A stretch of 64,000 nt of DNA from Flavobacterium inviolabile (GCF_013389455.1 NZ_CP058278.1:1116001-1180000), one strand, 5' to 3'; shown: positions 16,965 to 25,417, counted from the first letter of the stretch. Numbers and translations are program-made. The notes: a model not told the origin generated them from the letters alone.

Positions 16965-17606
16965 ATGCCGCTGTATAAAACGATAGAAATAGATAGTAAT
17001 ACAAAGGTTCTGGTATGGAAAATTACCGAAACTTTGGAAGAACTGTTCCGGAACAAACCTTTAAAAGATTCCAGTCTGACCCGGGTGGAAGGGATGAAAT
17101 CCGAGCAGCATCAAAGAGGATTTTTAAGTGTGCGGAACCTGTTGGAAGCATTGGGGTATGACGATTTTGATTTGTATTATGATGAATTTGGAAAACCGCA
17201 TTTAAAAGACGGTAAACATATTTCGATAACTCATTCCTATAGTTTTGCGGCAATAATTGTGGGTTATGACAATGTGGGCATCGATATGGAACTGCGCAGG
17301 GATAAAATAAGTAAAATAGCCGATAAATTTATGGATACGGAATTCTCGTTTTTAGATAAAGCAGCAGATGACTATATCCGTAAACTAACCGTTATATGGG
17401 GCGCGAAAGAAGCAAAATACAAAATGTGTAACTCGAAAAGCCTTAGTTTTAAAGATAATATGACCGTACATCCTTTTCAGTTAACAGATAAAAAAGGACT
17501 GGCTACCGTTCGAAAAGAAGATTTTAAAAAAGATTTCCAGTTTTACTTTGAAGAAATTGAAGATTTTACGCTGGTTTATGCTTTAGAACAAGATAAAAGA
17601 AAATAG
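16965..17606 (+). CDS. 4'-phosphopantetheinyl transferase superfamily protein
   Basis: Transfers phosphopantetheine from coenzyme A to carrier proteins. The Sfp-type motifs are present: SITHS at about residues 87-91, GIDME at 105-109 (metal-binding Asp107 and Glu109) and WGAKEAKYK from residue 145. The 213-residue size fits the two-lobed Sfp class rather than the small AcpS. It heads an operon with a GGGP synthase homologue one base downstream. Which carrier protein it serves is not indicated; an AcpS-like role for fatty acid ACP is possible. Confidence 0.88.
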   Translation: MPLYKTIEIDSNTKVLVWKITETLEELFRNKPLKDSSLTRVEGMKSEQHQRGFLSVRNLLEALGYDDFDLYYDEFGKPHLKDGKHISITHSYSFAAIIVGYDNVGIDMELRRDKISKIADKFMDTEFSFLDKAADDYIRKLTVIWGAKEAKYKMCNSKSLSFKDNMTVHPFQLTDKKGLATVRKEDFKKDFQFYFEEIEDFTLVYALEQDKRK

Positions 17607-17607
17607 C

Positions 17608-18333
17608 ATGAACAAAATTTACGCCGAAATAGTTGCAGCAAAAAGAGAAGGCAGAAAACTACTGGCAATTTTACTGGATCCGGATAAGATACAATTAGCA
17701 CATTTAGCGGATCTCATTACAAAAATTAAAAACGCACCGGCGACCCATATTTTTATCGGAGGAAGCCTGCTTTTTTCAGACACGCAGGAGGAGATCATCC
17801 GGGAACTGAAAGCAGTATTAACTGTTCCGGTTTTGCTTTTTCCAAGCAATGCTTCCCATATTACCAATTTAGCCGACGGGATTTTATTCCTGTCGCTGCT
17901 CTCCGGCCGCAACCCGGAGTATTTGATCGGGCAGCATGTACAGGCAGCTCCTTTGCTAAAACAAACACAGTTGGAAGTAATGGCAACCGGCTATTTGCTG
18001 GTGGAAAGCGGCAGGCAAACCACCGTTTCCTACATGAGCGGTACAACACCTATTCCTAAAGATAAACCCGAAATTGCTGTGGCAACGGCTATGGCGGGAG
18101 AAATGCTGGGGAATAAGCTCATTTACCTGGAAGCGGGAAGCGGCGCCGAAAATCATGTGCCGTTAGCCATGGTAAAAGACGTTTCAGATAATATTGATAT
18201 TCCGCTGATTGTGGGCGGTGGTATCCGTTCGCAAAAAACAATGGAAGCCCTCTATCAGGCAGGTGCCACCATGCTGGTTATCGGGACGGCTTTTGAAAAA
18301 GATACTAACTTTTTTAGGGAAGCACAAGTATGA
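17608..18333 (+). CDS. Geranylgeranylglyceryl/heptaprenylglyceryl phosphate synthase family protein
   Basis: A TIM-barrel enzyme of the PcrB/GGGPS family that joins a polyprenyl diphosphate to sn-glycerol 1-phosphate through an ether bond. Seen: LLAILLDPDK at residues 19-28 (metal Asp), FIGGSLLF, VLLFPSNA, then YLEAGSGAE and the phosphate-binding GGGIRS and GTAFEKD. At 241 residues it fits the family, which is best known from archaeal lipid synthesis but also occurs in Bacteroidota. It overlaps the next gene by four bases (ATGA). The prenyl chain length and product cannot be read from the sequence. Confidence 0.88.
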   Translation: MNKIYAEIVAAKREGRKLLAILLDPDKIQLAHLADLITKIKNAPATHIFIGGSLLFSDTQEEIIRELKAVLTVPVLLFPSNASHITNLADGILFLSLLSGRNPEYLIGQHVQAAPLLKQTQLEVMATGYLLVESGRQTTVSYMSGTTPIPKDKPEIAVATAMAGEMLGNKLIYLEAGSGAENHVPLAMVKDVSDNIDIPLIVGGGIRSQKTMEALYQAGATMLVIGTAFEKDTNFFREAQV

Positions 18334-18953
18334 TCGAATTTTTTCTGAACGCCTATAAGAACGCACCGCTACTGCAGATCATTCTGGAATTTCTGGCATT
18401 TGTATTTGGAATCGCCAGCGTATGGTATGCTAAAAAAGAAAACATTCTGGTCTATCCTACAGGATTAATAGCAACGACAATCACGGTTTATCTGCTTTTT
18501 CAGGCAGGCTATTTAGGGGACATGATCATCAATATTTATTTCTCGATCATGAGTGTTTACGGCTGGTACAACTGGTCAAGAAAGCGGAATGAAGAAGATA
18601 GTCTGCTTATCTCCAGGACAAGCCTTCGGGAAAAAATTATCGGTATGGCATTGTTTTTAACGACAATTGTTATAATTTTCGCGATCTATAATGCCGTGGA
18701 TTACGAAATTAAGCACGAAAATTATATCGATATATTGGCATCAGGACTGTTTTTTACAGGAATGTGGTATATGGCCAATAAAAAAATAGAAAACTGGACG
18801 CTTTGGATAATAGGCGACATAATTGCAGTGCCTCTTTATGCCTATAGAGGTTTGGGGATGTTGTCGCTACAATATTTAATATTTACAATTTTGGCAATCT
18901 CTGCCTATTTAGAATGGAGAAAGATCTTAAACAACGATATTCAGAAACGATAA
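18330..18953 (+). CDS. pnuC: PnuC-family vitamin-precursor transporter
   Basis: Inner-membrane facilitator with about seven hydrophobic segments and the family motif SVYGWYNWSRKR near residue 75. PnuC proteins import nicotinamide riboside; related PnuT proteins in Bacteroidota import thiamin. The next gene begins with a NadR-like kinase domain, which would trap nicotinamide riboside as NMN, so the NAD-precursor role is favoured. A TPP riboswitch lies further downstream and does not control this gene, so PnuT is a weaker alternative. It overlaps the following gene by 40 bases, which suggests translational coupling. Confidence 0.82.
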   Translation: MIEFFLNAYKNAPLLQIILEFLAFVFGIASVWYAKKENILVYPTGLIATTITVYLLFQAGYLGDMIINIYFSIMSVYGWYNWSRKRNEEDSLLISRTSLREKIIGMALFLTTIVIIFAIYNAVDYEIKHENYIDILASGLFFTGMWYMANKKIENWTLWIIGDIIAVPLYAYRGLGMLSLQYLIFTILAISAYLEWRKILNNDIQKR

Positions 18954-21001
18954 AGATAACCATGTACGGTCCTGAAAGTACCGGTAAAACAACCTTGTCA
19001 AAACAGCTGGCTGCACATTTCAATACGATTTGGATACCGGAGTTTGCCCGTGATTATCTGCAGGAAAAATGGGATTTAAAAAAAGAGATCTGCGATGCCA
19101 ACGACATGCTTCCTATTGCCGTTGGACAGATAAAACTGGAAAATGAAGCTGTTTTATTGGCTAATAAACTCCTGTTTTGTGACACCAACTTAATGGTGAC
19201 CAAAGTGTTTTCTGAAATTTACTACGGATTTTGTGATGAGGCTTTAGACGAAGCCGCACGCGAACACGAATACAACCTTTTCTTTCTGACGGATGTAGAT
19301 GTGCCCTGGGAAAAAGATGACTTAAGAGACCGGCCGGAAAACAGAAAAGAAACGTTTGAACGCTTTAAAAAAGCCTTGGACGAAAACAATAAACCCTATA
19401 TAGTGCTTTCCGGAAACCAGAAAGCGCGTTTCGAAAAAGCGGTAAAAGCCGTTAACGGACTAATCACTGCCAGATCCATTGGATTCACGGCTGCTGATTT
19501 TGTGCAAATGTGGGAACAGGGAACTAATATCGACAGCATTGCGAGACAATTGGGTTTCTTTAATGAAGGGATTGCAAAAATTAACCTCGCAAAAATTGCA
19601 ACGGTAAACGATGGTATCACAGCTTTTAAAGAAGAGCAGATCCAGCAGTTGGTGGACTACTTTGATGCCAGTAAAGCCGCATTTTCAATTGAGAAATTCG
19701 TTCCGGCATCCGGGGCTGCCAGCAGGATGTTTAAATTTCTGGTAGATTTCCTGAACGAATTCAAACTGCATAAAGAAAGCATCAATGCCTATATAAACAG
19801 AAAAAAAGAGGCGGAGCTATCAGTGTTTCTGGTAGGAATTGAGAAATTTCCTTTTTATGAAAGTGTGCTGTATGAAGTGAGAAGGATACACAAAGGCTAT
19901 GATGATTTTACACAGGATGAAAAGTATTACCATTTTATTGCGGCAATGCTGGCTACGGAAAAATTTGACTTCCTGAATAAACCAAAAGGAATCCTGCCGT
20001 TTCATCAGGAAGGAGATTTTATTACTACTCCTATCGATAAACATTTAAAAGAAGCACTGGTATATACTAATGTGGACGGGAAACCGAAAATCCATTTCAC
20101 GGTATCGGAAGAACATAAAGACAGTTTTGAACAATCTGTTTCACAAAGCAACGTGAATGCTGCGGTGTTCTATTCTTTTCAGGATAAATCGACCGACACC
20201 TTAGCGGTAGCGATGGATAATACTCCGTTTAGACTGGATAATGACCGTTTGTTCTTTCGTCCCGGCGGACATGGTGCGCTGATACAGAACCTGAACCGGC
20301 TAACGAGTGATATTGTCTTTGTAAAAAACATTGACAATGTTTGTTACAACCATTTTGAAGGAATTGTACGTTATAAAAAACTACTGGGCGGACTTTTGAT
20401 GCAACTGCAAAAAGAAACGTTCGGATATCTTCATGCTCTGGAAAGCTCGGTAAACGAGGAAGGCCTGCAAAAAATAATAGATTTTGCAACCAGTCAGCTG
20501 AATATCGTATTGCCGAAGAATTTTTCAAAATACACTTTTGAAAATCAGAAAAACTTATTGTTTCAGTTGTTAAACAGACCTGTCCGGGTTTGCGGGATGG
20601 TAAAAAACGAAGGCGAACCGGGCGGAGGACCGTTTTGGGTTACCGGTGAAGAAGGTGGCCTGTCCTTGCAGATTGTCGAATCGTCACAAATTGATCTGCA
20701 AAATAAAAAGCAGTGGCAAATCCTGAATAGTGCAACACATTTTAACCCGGTGGATTTGGTGTGCGGACTTAAAAACTACAAAGGAGAAAAGTTTGAACTG
20801 GAAAATTTTGTAGACCATAATGCAGGCTTTATCGTTCAGAAAACAAAAGGCTGTCACGATATTAAGGCCTACGAACTACCCGGATTATGGAATGGTGCTA
20901 TGGCAAACTGGATTACCGTTTTTGTTGAAGTGCCGCTTTTAACCTTCAATCCGGTAAAAAATATTAACGACCTGCTAAAACCGGCACATCAGCCCAGATA
21001 A
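18914..21001 (+). CDS. Fusion of NadR-like P-loop kinase and DUF4301
   Basis: One continuous frame of 695 residues with two parts. Residues 10-185 are a P-loop kinase of the NadR/ribosylnicotinamide-kinase type: YGPESTGKTTL at 18-28, IPEFARDYL, FCDTNLMVTKVF, and the lid-like DLRDRPENR. From about 190 to the end is a DUF4301 domain. Motifs there recall nucleotidylyltransferases: PASGAASRM (264-272), NKPKGILPF (355-363), RPGGHGALIQNLN (449-461) and VKNIDNV (470-476). It follows pnuC in the same operon. The kinase part may phosphorylate imported nicotinamide riboside; the DUF4301 activity is unknown. The two parts are, as far as I know, often separate genes in relatives. No stop or frameshift is seen at the joint. 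Confidence 0.8.
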   Translation: MEKDLKQRYSETIKITMYGPESTGKTTLSKQLAAHFNTIWIPEFARDYLQEKWDLKKEICDANDMLPIAVGQIKLENEAVLLANKLLFCDTNLMVTKVFSEIYYGFCDEALDEAAREHEYNLFFLTDVDVPWEKDDLRDRPENRKETFERFKKALDENNKPYIVLSGNQKARFEKAVKAVNGLITARSIGFTAADFVQMWEQGTNIDSIARQLGFFNEGIAKINLAKIATVNDGITAFKEEQIQQLVDYFDASKAAFSIEKFVPASGAASRMFKFLVDFLNEFKLHKESINAYINRKKEAELSVFLVGIEKFPFYESVLYEVRRIHKGYDDFTQDEKYYHFIAAMLATEKFDFLNKPKGILPFHQEGDFITTPIDKHLKEALVYTNVDGKPKIHFTVSEEHKDSFEQSVSQSNVNAAVFYSFQDKSTDTLAVAMDNTPFRLDNDRLFFRPGGHGALIQNLNRLTSDIVFVKNIDNVCYNHFEGIVRYKKLLGGLLMQLQKETFGYLHALESSVNEEGLQKIIDFATSQLNIVLPKNFSKYTFENQKNLLFQLLNRPVRVCGMVKNEGEPGGGPFWVTGEEGGLSLQIVESSQIDLQNKKQWQILNSATHFNPVDLVCGLKNYKGEKFELENFVDHNAGFIVQKTKGCHDIKAYELPGLWNGAMANWITVFVEVPLLTFNPVKNINDLLKPAHQPR

Positions 21002-21405
21002 TGGAAAAAGAAAAGCTAATTGCCGAGTTGCGTTATAAGGCTGTGAGAAGCAGTGGTGCCGGAGGACAGAATGTAAACAAGGTTTCTTCGAAAATCCAGC
21101 TCACGTTTGATGTTTCCAATTCGTCAGCACTTACCGATGAGGAGAAAAGTAAAGTGCTGGAAAAACTGGCAGCCCGGCTGACGAAAGAAGGGGTTTTGTT
21201 ACTGAATTGTGATGAAAACCGGAGCCAGTTTAAAAATAAAGAAATAGTTATCAGGCGCTTTCTGTCACTCATTCAGGAATCGTTATGGGTTGATAAAGAA
21301 CGGAAAGCAACTAAAATTCCGCATTCGGTAATTAAAAAGCGTATTCAGAGCAAACGGAATTTATCCCAGAAAAAAGACTTCCGCAAAAAACCGAAATTGG
21401 ACTAA
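21001..21405 (+). CDS. arfB: Alternative ribosome-rescue factor ArfB (peptidyl-tRNA hydrolase)
   Basis: A stand-alone GGQ-domain protein that hydrolyses peptidyl-tRNA on stalled ribosomes. The catalytic loop RSSGAGGQNVNK places GGQ at residues 21-23. The C-terminal tail is strongly basic (KKRIQSKRNLSQKKDFRKKPK); in the family it enters the empty mRNA channel. The 134-residue length is typical. The start overlaps the stop of the previous gene (TAATG), so it closes the operon. Confidence 0.94.
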   Translation: MEKEKLIAELRYKAVRSSGAGGQNVNKVSSKIQLTFDVSNSSALTDEEKSKVLEKLAARLTKEGVLLLNCDENRSQFKNKEIVIRRFLSLIQESLWVDKERKATKIPHSVIKKRIQSKRNLSQKKDFRKKPKLD

Positions 21406-21481
21406 CTTTCGGTGCTGATTTGTGTAAAATGTAATAATGCTAAGGAATTACAGGTGATTATTGCGTTTTTATTGGTATTAT

Positions 21482-21513
21482 TTGATTTTGTGTGTTTTCT
21501 TTTTATACTTTTG
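21482..21513 (+). promoter_or_regulatory. Promoter of the TPP-controlled receptor
   Basis: TTG at 21482-21484, 21-base spacer and TACTTTTG at 21506-21513. The start site would fall at the foot of the riboswitch. Confidence 0.7.
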
Positions 21514-21516
21514 CGC

Positions 21517-21616
21517 TGTCTCAAAGGGGTGCTTATATCCGGTTTTTCCGGACAATCGAGCTGAGATCATACCCAATGAACCTGGAACAGGTAATGCTGT
21601 TTAGGGAGAAATGACA
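21517..21616 (+). promoter_or_regulatory. TPP riboswitch upstream of the TonB-dependent receptor
   Basis: All conserved blocks of the thi box occur in order: AAAGGGGTGC (21523-21532), GCTGAGATCATACCC (from 21560), GAACCTGGAACAGG and TAATGCTG, and TTAGGGAGA. A variable stem TCCGGTTTTTCCGGA (P3a-like) separates the first two. TPP binding normally lowers expression of the downstream gene. Confidence 0.95.
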
Positions 21617-21707
21617 AACGGAATGAGGCAATTGTTCCGCGTCATTGAAACATCATTTTAATTTAAAACAAAGAATAATTACCCCTTTTATTCGTAAACT
21701 TTTACGA

Positions 21708-23912
21708 ATGAAAACGTTATTACAATCAGTCGTTATTGCATTTTGCCTGCAGCCTTTTGTGCTTTTCTCGCAGGAAAAAACAACTCAGGACACCGTTAAA
21801 CCCAAACAGATGGATGAGGTTTTGGTGTCGGCAGTGCGGGTTACTTCCAAAACACCGGTTACCTTCAGTAATCTTGGTAAAAAACAATTATCAGAACGAA
21901 ACTTAGGTCAGGACATACCGGTGCTGATGAATTACCTGCCATCGGTAGTGACCACAACCGATGCCGGGAACGGAGTAGGCTATACCGGAATCAGGGTGCG
22001 TGGTAGCGATGCCACCCGTGTGAATGTTACCATCAACGGAATTCCGTATAATGATTCCGAATCACAGGGGACTTTCTGGGTAAACATGCCCGATTTTGTA
22101 TCGTCTGTAGAAAGCCTTCAGCTGCAAAGAGGTGTCGGAACGTCTACAAACGGAGCCGGTGCTTTCGGAGCAAGTTTAAACATGTTAACCGATACGTATT
22201 CCGAAAAAGGATACGGTGAAATTGCCAACTCTTTCGGAAGCTTTAACACGCGAAAACATACTGTTAAATTCAGTACCGGTTTGATGGATAATAAATTCGA
22301 AATAGCCGGACGTTTGTCAAAGATCAATTCTGACGGATATATTGACAGGGCTTCTTCCAACCTGGAATCCTATTTTTTACAGGGAACTTATGTAGGGAAA
22401 TCAACATTGATAAAAGCTCTGGTTTTCGGCGGTTCCGAAAAAACATACCAGTCATGGAACGGACTGGACGGTATGGAGCTGAAAGACCTGGGTCTGGATG
22501 AGCACATGCTGGATAACAATCCGAAATTCAATATTTCCGGTTTGTATTTTGATGAAAACGGCAATGTGAAATTTTACGATAATCAAACGGATAATTTCAG
22601 ACAGGATCATTATCAGCTGCACTGGAATGAAAAATGGACCGATAACTGGTCTACCAATGTGGCACTGCATTATACCAAAGGAAAAGGATATTATGAAAGC
22701 TATAAAAGAGGTGGGAAGTTCAGTGAATTCGGACTGACGCCTTTTGAAGAAAACGGGGTTACAATAAAAAAATCCGATTTGATCAACCAGAAATGGCTGG
22801 ATAATGACTTTTACGGAGTGACGTTTTCGACAAACTACAAAAAAGACAAACTGGACCTGATTTTGGGTGGTGGTGCGAATAAATATGAAGGCGCGCATTT
22901 TGGTAAACTGCTTTGGGTAAAAGAAAAAGCGGTCTATAACTATGAGCAGCTTTTCTATGATGATTTTGCGACCAAAACAGATGTGAATGTGTTTGCAAAA
23001 GCAACCTATGATATTACCAGTCAGTTAAGCCTGTTCGGGGATTTGCAATACCGTACGGTAAATTACAAAGCCAATGCTGTAAAAACGGGACTTGTTGACG
23101 ATACGTTTAAATTTTTCAATCCAAAAGGAGGATTGAACTATGCGATAAACAAACAGAACAACCTGTATTTCTCGTATGCAAAAGCAAGCCGTGAACCAAA
23201 CAGAAACGATTATGAAGGAAATGTTCCGAAACCGGAAAAAATGGACGATTACGAGTTGGGATGGCGGCATGCTTCGGCTGTAGCCAGACTGAATGTTAAT
23301 GCCTATTATATGAAATACAAGGACCAGTTAGTGTTAACCGGTGCATTAAACGATGTGGGAGAATCAAAGCGTATCAATGTGGATAACAGCTATCGTTTAG
23401 GACTTGAAGTAGATGCCAGTATTTTTGTTTCCGACAAATGGGTATTGAGACAAAATGTTACGGTGAGCCAGAATAAAATTGTCGACTTTGTAGCCGGTAA
23501 AGATGGGGAAATGCACAATTTCGGAAAAACGAATATCGCTTTTTCACCCGATTTTATTGCCGGTAATGCGGTAACGTTCTTACCGTTGAAAAACCTGCAG
23601 CTGACTTTGTTGTCAAAATTTGTAGGGAACCAGTATATGGGTAATATCGATTCGGAGAAATCTGTTTTGAAAGCCTATTCGGTTTCCGATTTTAATATTG
23701 TCTATGAAATTAAACCGAAACGAATTTTTAAATCCATCGTGATTTCCGGTTTGGTGAACAATATCTTTAATACCAAATACCAGTCCAACGGATTCTTCTA
23801 TACTTATGATGATGACTGGTCCAGTCCGGATACAGTTACCACCATTGAAGGAACGGGATATTATCCGCAGGCAAGAATTAATTTTATGGCCGGCCTAACG
23901 CTGAAGTTCTAA
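21708..23912 (+). CDS. TonB-dependent outer-membrane receptor under TPP control (thiamin uptake)
   Basis: Outer-membrane active transporter of 734 residues. The signal peptide (MKTLLQSVVIAFCLQPFVLFSQ) is followed by a TonB-box-like MDEVLVSAVR. The plug domain (about residues 30-160) has VRGSDATRVNVTINGIPYND and LQRGVGTSTNGAGAFGASLN. A 22-strand type beta-barrel ends INFMAGLTLKF with terminal Phe. Because a TPP riboswitch precedes it, thiamin or a thiamin precursor is the likely ligand; such receptors are known in Bacteroidota. ATG 21708 begins the signal peptide. No SusD partner is present. Confidence 0.93.
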   Translation: MKTLLQSVVIAFCLQPFVLFSQEKTTQDTVKPKQMDEVLVSAVRVTSKTPVTFSNLGKKQLSERNLGQDIPVLMNYLPSVVTTTDAGNGVGYTGIRVRGSDATRVNVTINGIPYNDSESQGTFWVNMPDFVSSVESLQLQRGVGTSTNGAGAFGASLNMLTDTYSEKGYGEIANSFGSFNTRKHTVKFSTGLMDNKFEIAGRLSKINSDGYIDRASSNLESYFLQGTYVGKSTLIKALVFGGSEKTYQSWNGLDGMELKDLGLDEHMLDNNPKFNISGLYFDENGNVKFYDNQTDNFRQDHYQLHWNEKWTDNWSTNVALHYTKGKGYYESYKRGGKFSEFGLTPFEENGVTIKKSDLINQKWLDNDFYGVTFSTNYKKDKLDLILGGGANKYEGAHFGKLLWVKEKAVYNYEQLFYDDFATKTDVNVFAKATYDITSQLSLFGDLQYRTVNYKANAVKTGLVDDTFKFFNPKGGLNYAINKQNNLYFSYAKASREPNRNDYEGNVPKPEKMDDYELGWRHASAVARLNVNAYYMKYKDQLVLTGALNDVGESKRINVDNSYRLGLEVDASIFVSDKWVLRQNVTVSQNKIVDFVAGKDGEMHNFGKTNIAFSPDFIAGNAVTFLPLKNLQLTLLSKFVGNQYMGNIDSEKSVLKAYSVSDFNIVYEIKPKRIFKSIVISGLVNNIFNTKYQSNGFFYTYDDDWSSPDTVTTIEGTGYYPQARINFMAGLTLKF

Positions 23913-23918
23913 AAAAAA

Positions 23919-23947
23919 ATCCTGATGACAACATCAGGATTTTTTTT
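23919..23947. terminator. Bidirectional terminator after the TonB receptor
   Basis: Stem ATCCTGATG/CATCAGGAT with an ACAA loop, flanked by A8 and T7. It ends the receptor on plus and, overlapping its last codons, the Rieske-like lipoprotein on minus. Confidence 0.92.
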
Positions 23948-24368
23948 AATTGAATACCCGTATAAGTGTTCCCATCTGTTCTGTACGGTATTGCTTCATC
24001 GGATATTGTCCGTCGCCTATTCCGGTGAACAGGCTGTACTTTTTATTGTCACAGGAACACACGGCAAAAATACCGTCTACATCCATAGTGGAGCATTCGC
24101 TCAGCGACTGATTCGGACAGGCGCGGTCAAATGCCGTAATGCCGGTTCCGGTATTAAAAAGGATGATTCCTCTGATTCCGGCTGTCGGGCCGGCAATATA
24201 AGCTGATCCGTTTGTGAATTTTAAAGGACTGTATGAAGGAAGGTTCGTGTCGATGGTAATCAAAACCTGATAGTTAGGCAGATAAGGATTATTGTTGTTA
24301 ACAACGCTGTCTTTGCTGCAGCCGCCAATCAGGGGAATTAAAAACAATAAAAAGATGTACTTTTTCAT
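23946..24368 (-). CDS. Lipoprotein with degenerate Rieske-like domain
   Basis: A 140-residue protein with a lipoprotein signal peptide (MKKYIFLLFLIPLIGGC, lipobox Cys17). The rest resembles a Rieske fold: ITAFDRACPN at about 77-86, then after 17 residues AVCSCDNKKYSLFTG. In true Rieske proteins this is C-x-H...C-x2-H, binding 2Fe-2S. Here the His positions are Asn86 and Asp107, while cysteines 84 and 104 remain, with extra Cys92 and Cys106. A normal Rieske cluster is therefore unlikely. ATG 24368 begins the signal peptide. The gene stands alone between the receptor and greA; function unknown. Confidence 0.75.
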   Translation of the reverse strand: MKKYIFLLFLIPLIGGCSKDSVVNNNNPYLPNYQVLITIDTNLPSYSPLKFTNGSAYIAGPTAGIRGIILFNTGTGITAFDRACPNQSLSECSTMDVDGIFAVCSCDNKKYSLFTGIGDGQYPMKQYRTEQMGTLIRVFN

Positions 24369-24444
24369 ATAAATTATCGTAAAACAATTGAAAAACAAAT
24401 TTAATTTAATTAACTTTGACTAATGCTATAAAGCGTATTAAAAA

Positions 24445-24472
24445 TTGAAATAAATAAAAAACAATATCTTTG
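24445..24472 (+). promoter_or_regulatory. greA promoter
   Basis: TTG at 24445-24447, 17-base spacer, TATCTTTG at 24465-24472. The start site would be near 24477-24479, right at the foot of a hairpin. Confidence 0.7.
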
Positions 24473-24479
24473 TAGAAAT

Positions 24480-24504
24480 AAATCCCGTTTCGATGGGATT
24501 TTTT
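24480..24504 (+). terminator. Terminator-like hairpin in the greA leader
   Basis: A 9-bp stem (AAATCCCGT with ATGGGATTT, one G-U pair) closed by a TTCG tetraloop and followed by T residues to 24504. It lies between the greA promoter and its ATG at 24528, so it is either an attenuator or a 5' stabilising hairpin. Confidence 0.65.
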
Positions 24505-24527
24505 CTATTTATATAAACGACGAAATT

Positions 24528-25004
24528 ATGAGTAAAGTATCTTATTATACGGCTGAAGGATTGAAGAAATTAAGAGATGAGTTGGATCAGTTAAAAAGCA
24601 TCGAACGTCCTCGTGCATCGCAGGCAATTGCAGAAGCAAGAGACAAAGGTGACTTATCTGAAAATGCAGAATATGATGCGGCTAAAGAAGCTCAGGGACT
24701 TTTGGAACTTAAAATTTCTAAAATGGAAGATGTAGTTGCCAATGCCCGTTTAATTGATGAATCGCAATTGGATGTATCAAAAGTATTGGTACTGTCTACT
24801 GTTAAAATAAAAAATCAAACCAACGGAATGGAATTGAAATATACGTTGGTGGCAGAAAGTGAAGCCGATTTAAAAACCGGAAAAATCTCCGTTACCTCAC
24901 CAATTGGTAAAGGATTGTTAGGGAAATCCGTAGGTGAAATTGCAGAAATTCAGGTGCCGAACGGTATTTTAAAATTTGAAGTATTAGAAATTTCCAGAGA
25001 CTAA
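24528..25004 (+). CDS. greA: Transcription elongation factor GreA
   Basis: Restarts backtracked RNA polymerase by stimulating transcript cleavage. The 158 residues have the N-terminal coiled coil (LKKLRDELDQLKSIERPRASQAIAEARDKGDLSENAEYDAAKE) with the acidic tip residues Asp-Leu-Ser-Glu-Asn-Ala-Glu near 41-47. The C-terminal FKBP-like domain ends SPIGKGLLGKSVGEIAEIQVPNG. Its own promoter and a leader hairpin precede it; the HIT gene follows 21 bases downstream. Confidence 0.97.
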   Translation: MSKVSYYTAEGLKKLRDELDQLKSIERPRASQAIAEARDKGDLSENAEYDAAKEAQGLLELKISKMEDVVANARLIDESQLDVSKVLVLSTVKIKNQTNGMELKYTLVAESEADLKTGKISVTSPIGKGLLGKSVGEIAEIQVPNGILKFEVLEISRD

Positions 25005-25025
25005 TTAATTAAATCCTATTTGGCA

Positions 25026-25415
25026 ATGAGTTCAGTTTTTACAAAAATCATAAACGGGGAAATTCCGAGTTATAAAGTAGCGGAAGACGAAAATTTTATC
25101 GCTTTTTTAGATGTGAATCCCAATGCAAAAGGACATACCCTTTGTGTGCCTAAAAAAGAAATCAACAAGATTTTTGATATGGAAGAAGAGCACTATCTGG
25201 AATTGATGCGTTTTTCCAGAAAAGTTGCCAAAGCTTTGGAAAAAACAGTGGCCTGCAAACGGATCGGAGTAGCTGTAGTGGGGCTGGAAGTGCCGCATGT
25301 ACACGTTCACTTAATTCCTTTACAGGACATGGATGATATGCGTTTCCAACGTAAAACAAGCCTTACACCATTACAGTTTGAAGAACTTGCCCAGGCTATT
25401 GCCGGCAATATGTAA
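25026..25415 (+). CDS. HIT-family nucleotide hydrolase
   Basis: A histidine-triad protein of 129 residues, of the type that hydrolyses adenosine or guanosine phosphoramidates. The catalytic triad region HVHVHLIPL is at 91-99, preceded by the conserved FLDVNPNAKGHTLCVPK. ATG 25026 is preferred to an upstream in-frame TTG. It lies between greA and an SH3-domain protein with short gaps, so all three may share a transcript. Confidence 0.93.
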   Translation: MSSVFTKIINGEIPSYKVAEDENFIAFLDVNPNAKGHTLCVPKKEINKIFDMEEEHYLELMRFSRKVAKALEKTVACKRIGVAVVGLEVPHVHVHLIPLQDMDDMRFQRKTSLTPLQFEELAQAIAGNM

Positions 25416-25417
25416 AC

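Larger units (their letters stand above)
21406..21707 (+). other. Intergenic region: promoter and TPP-riboswitch leader
   Basis: About 300 bases without a gene. The first 75 show nothing I recognise. A promoter lies at 21482-21513, the TPP riboswitch at 21517-21616, and the remaining 90 bases lead to the receptor ATG at 21708. An in-frame upstream extension is open from 21645 but has no signal-peptide character. Confidence 0.8.

Noticed and set aside
18184..18366. Possible antisense gene across the GGGPS/PnuC junction
   Set aside because: No promoter or family motif, and fully covered by two real overlapping genes.
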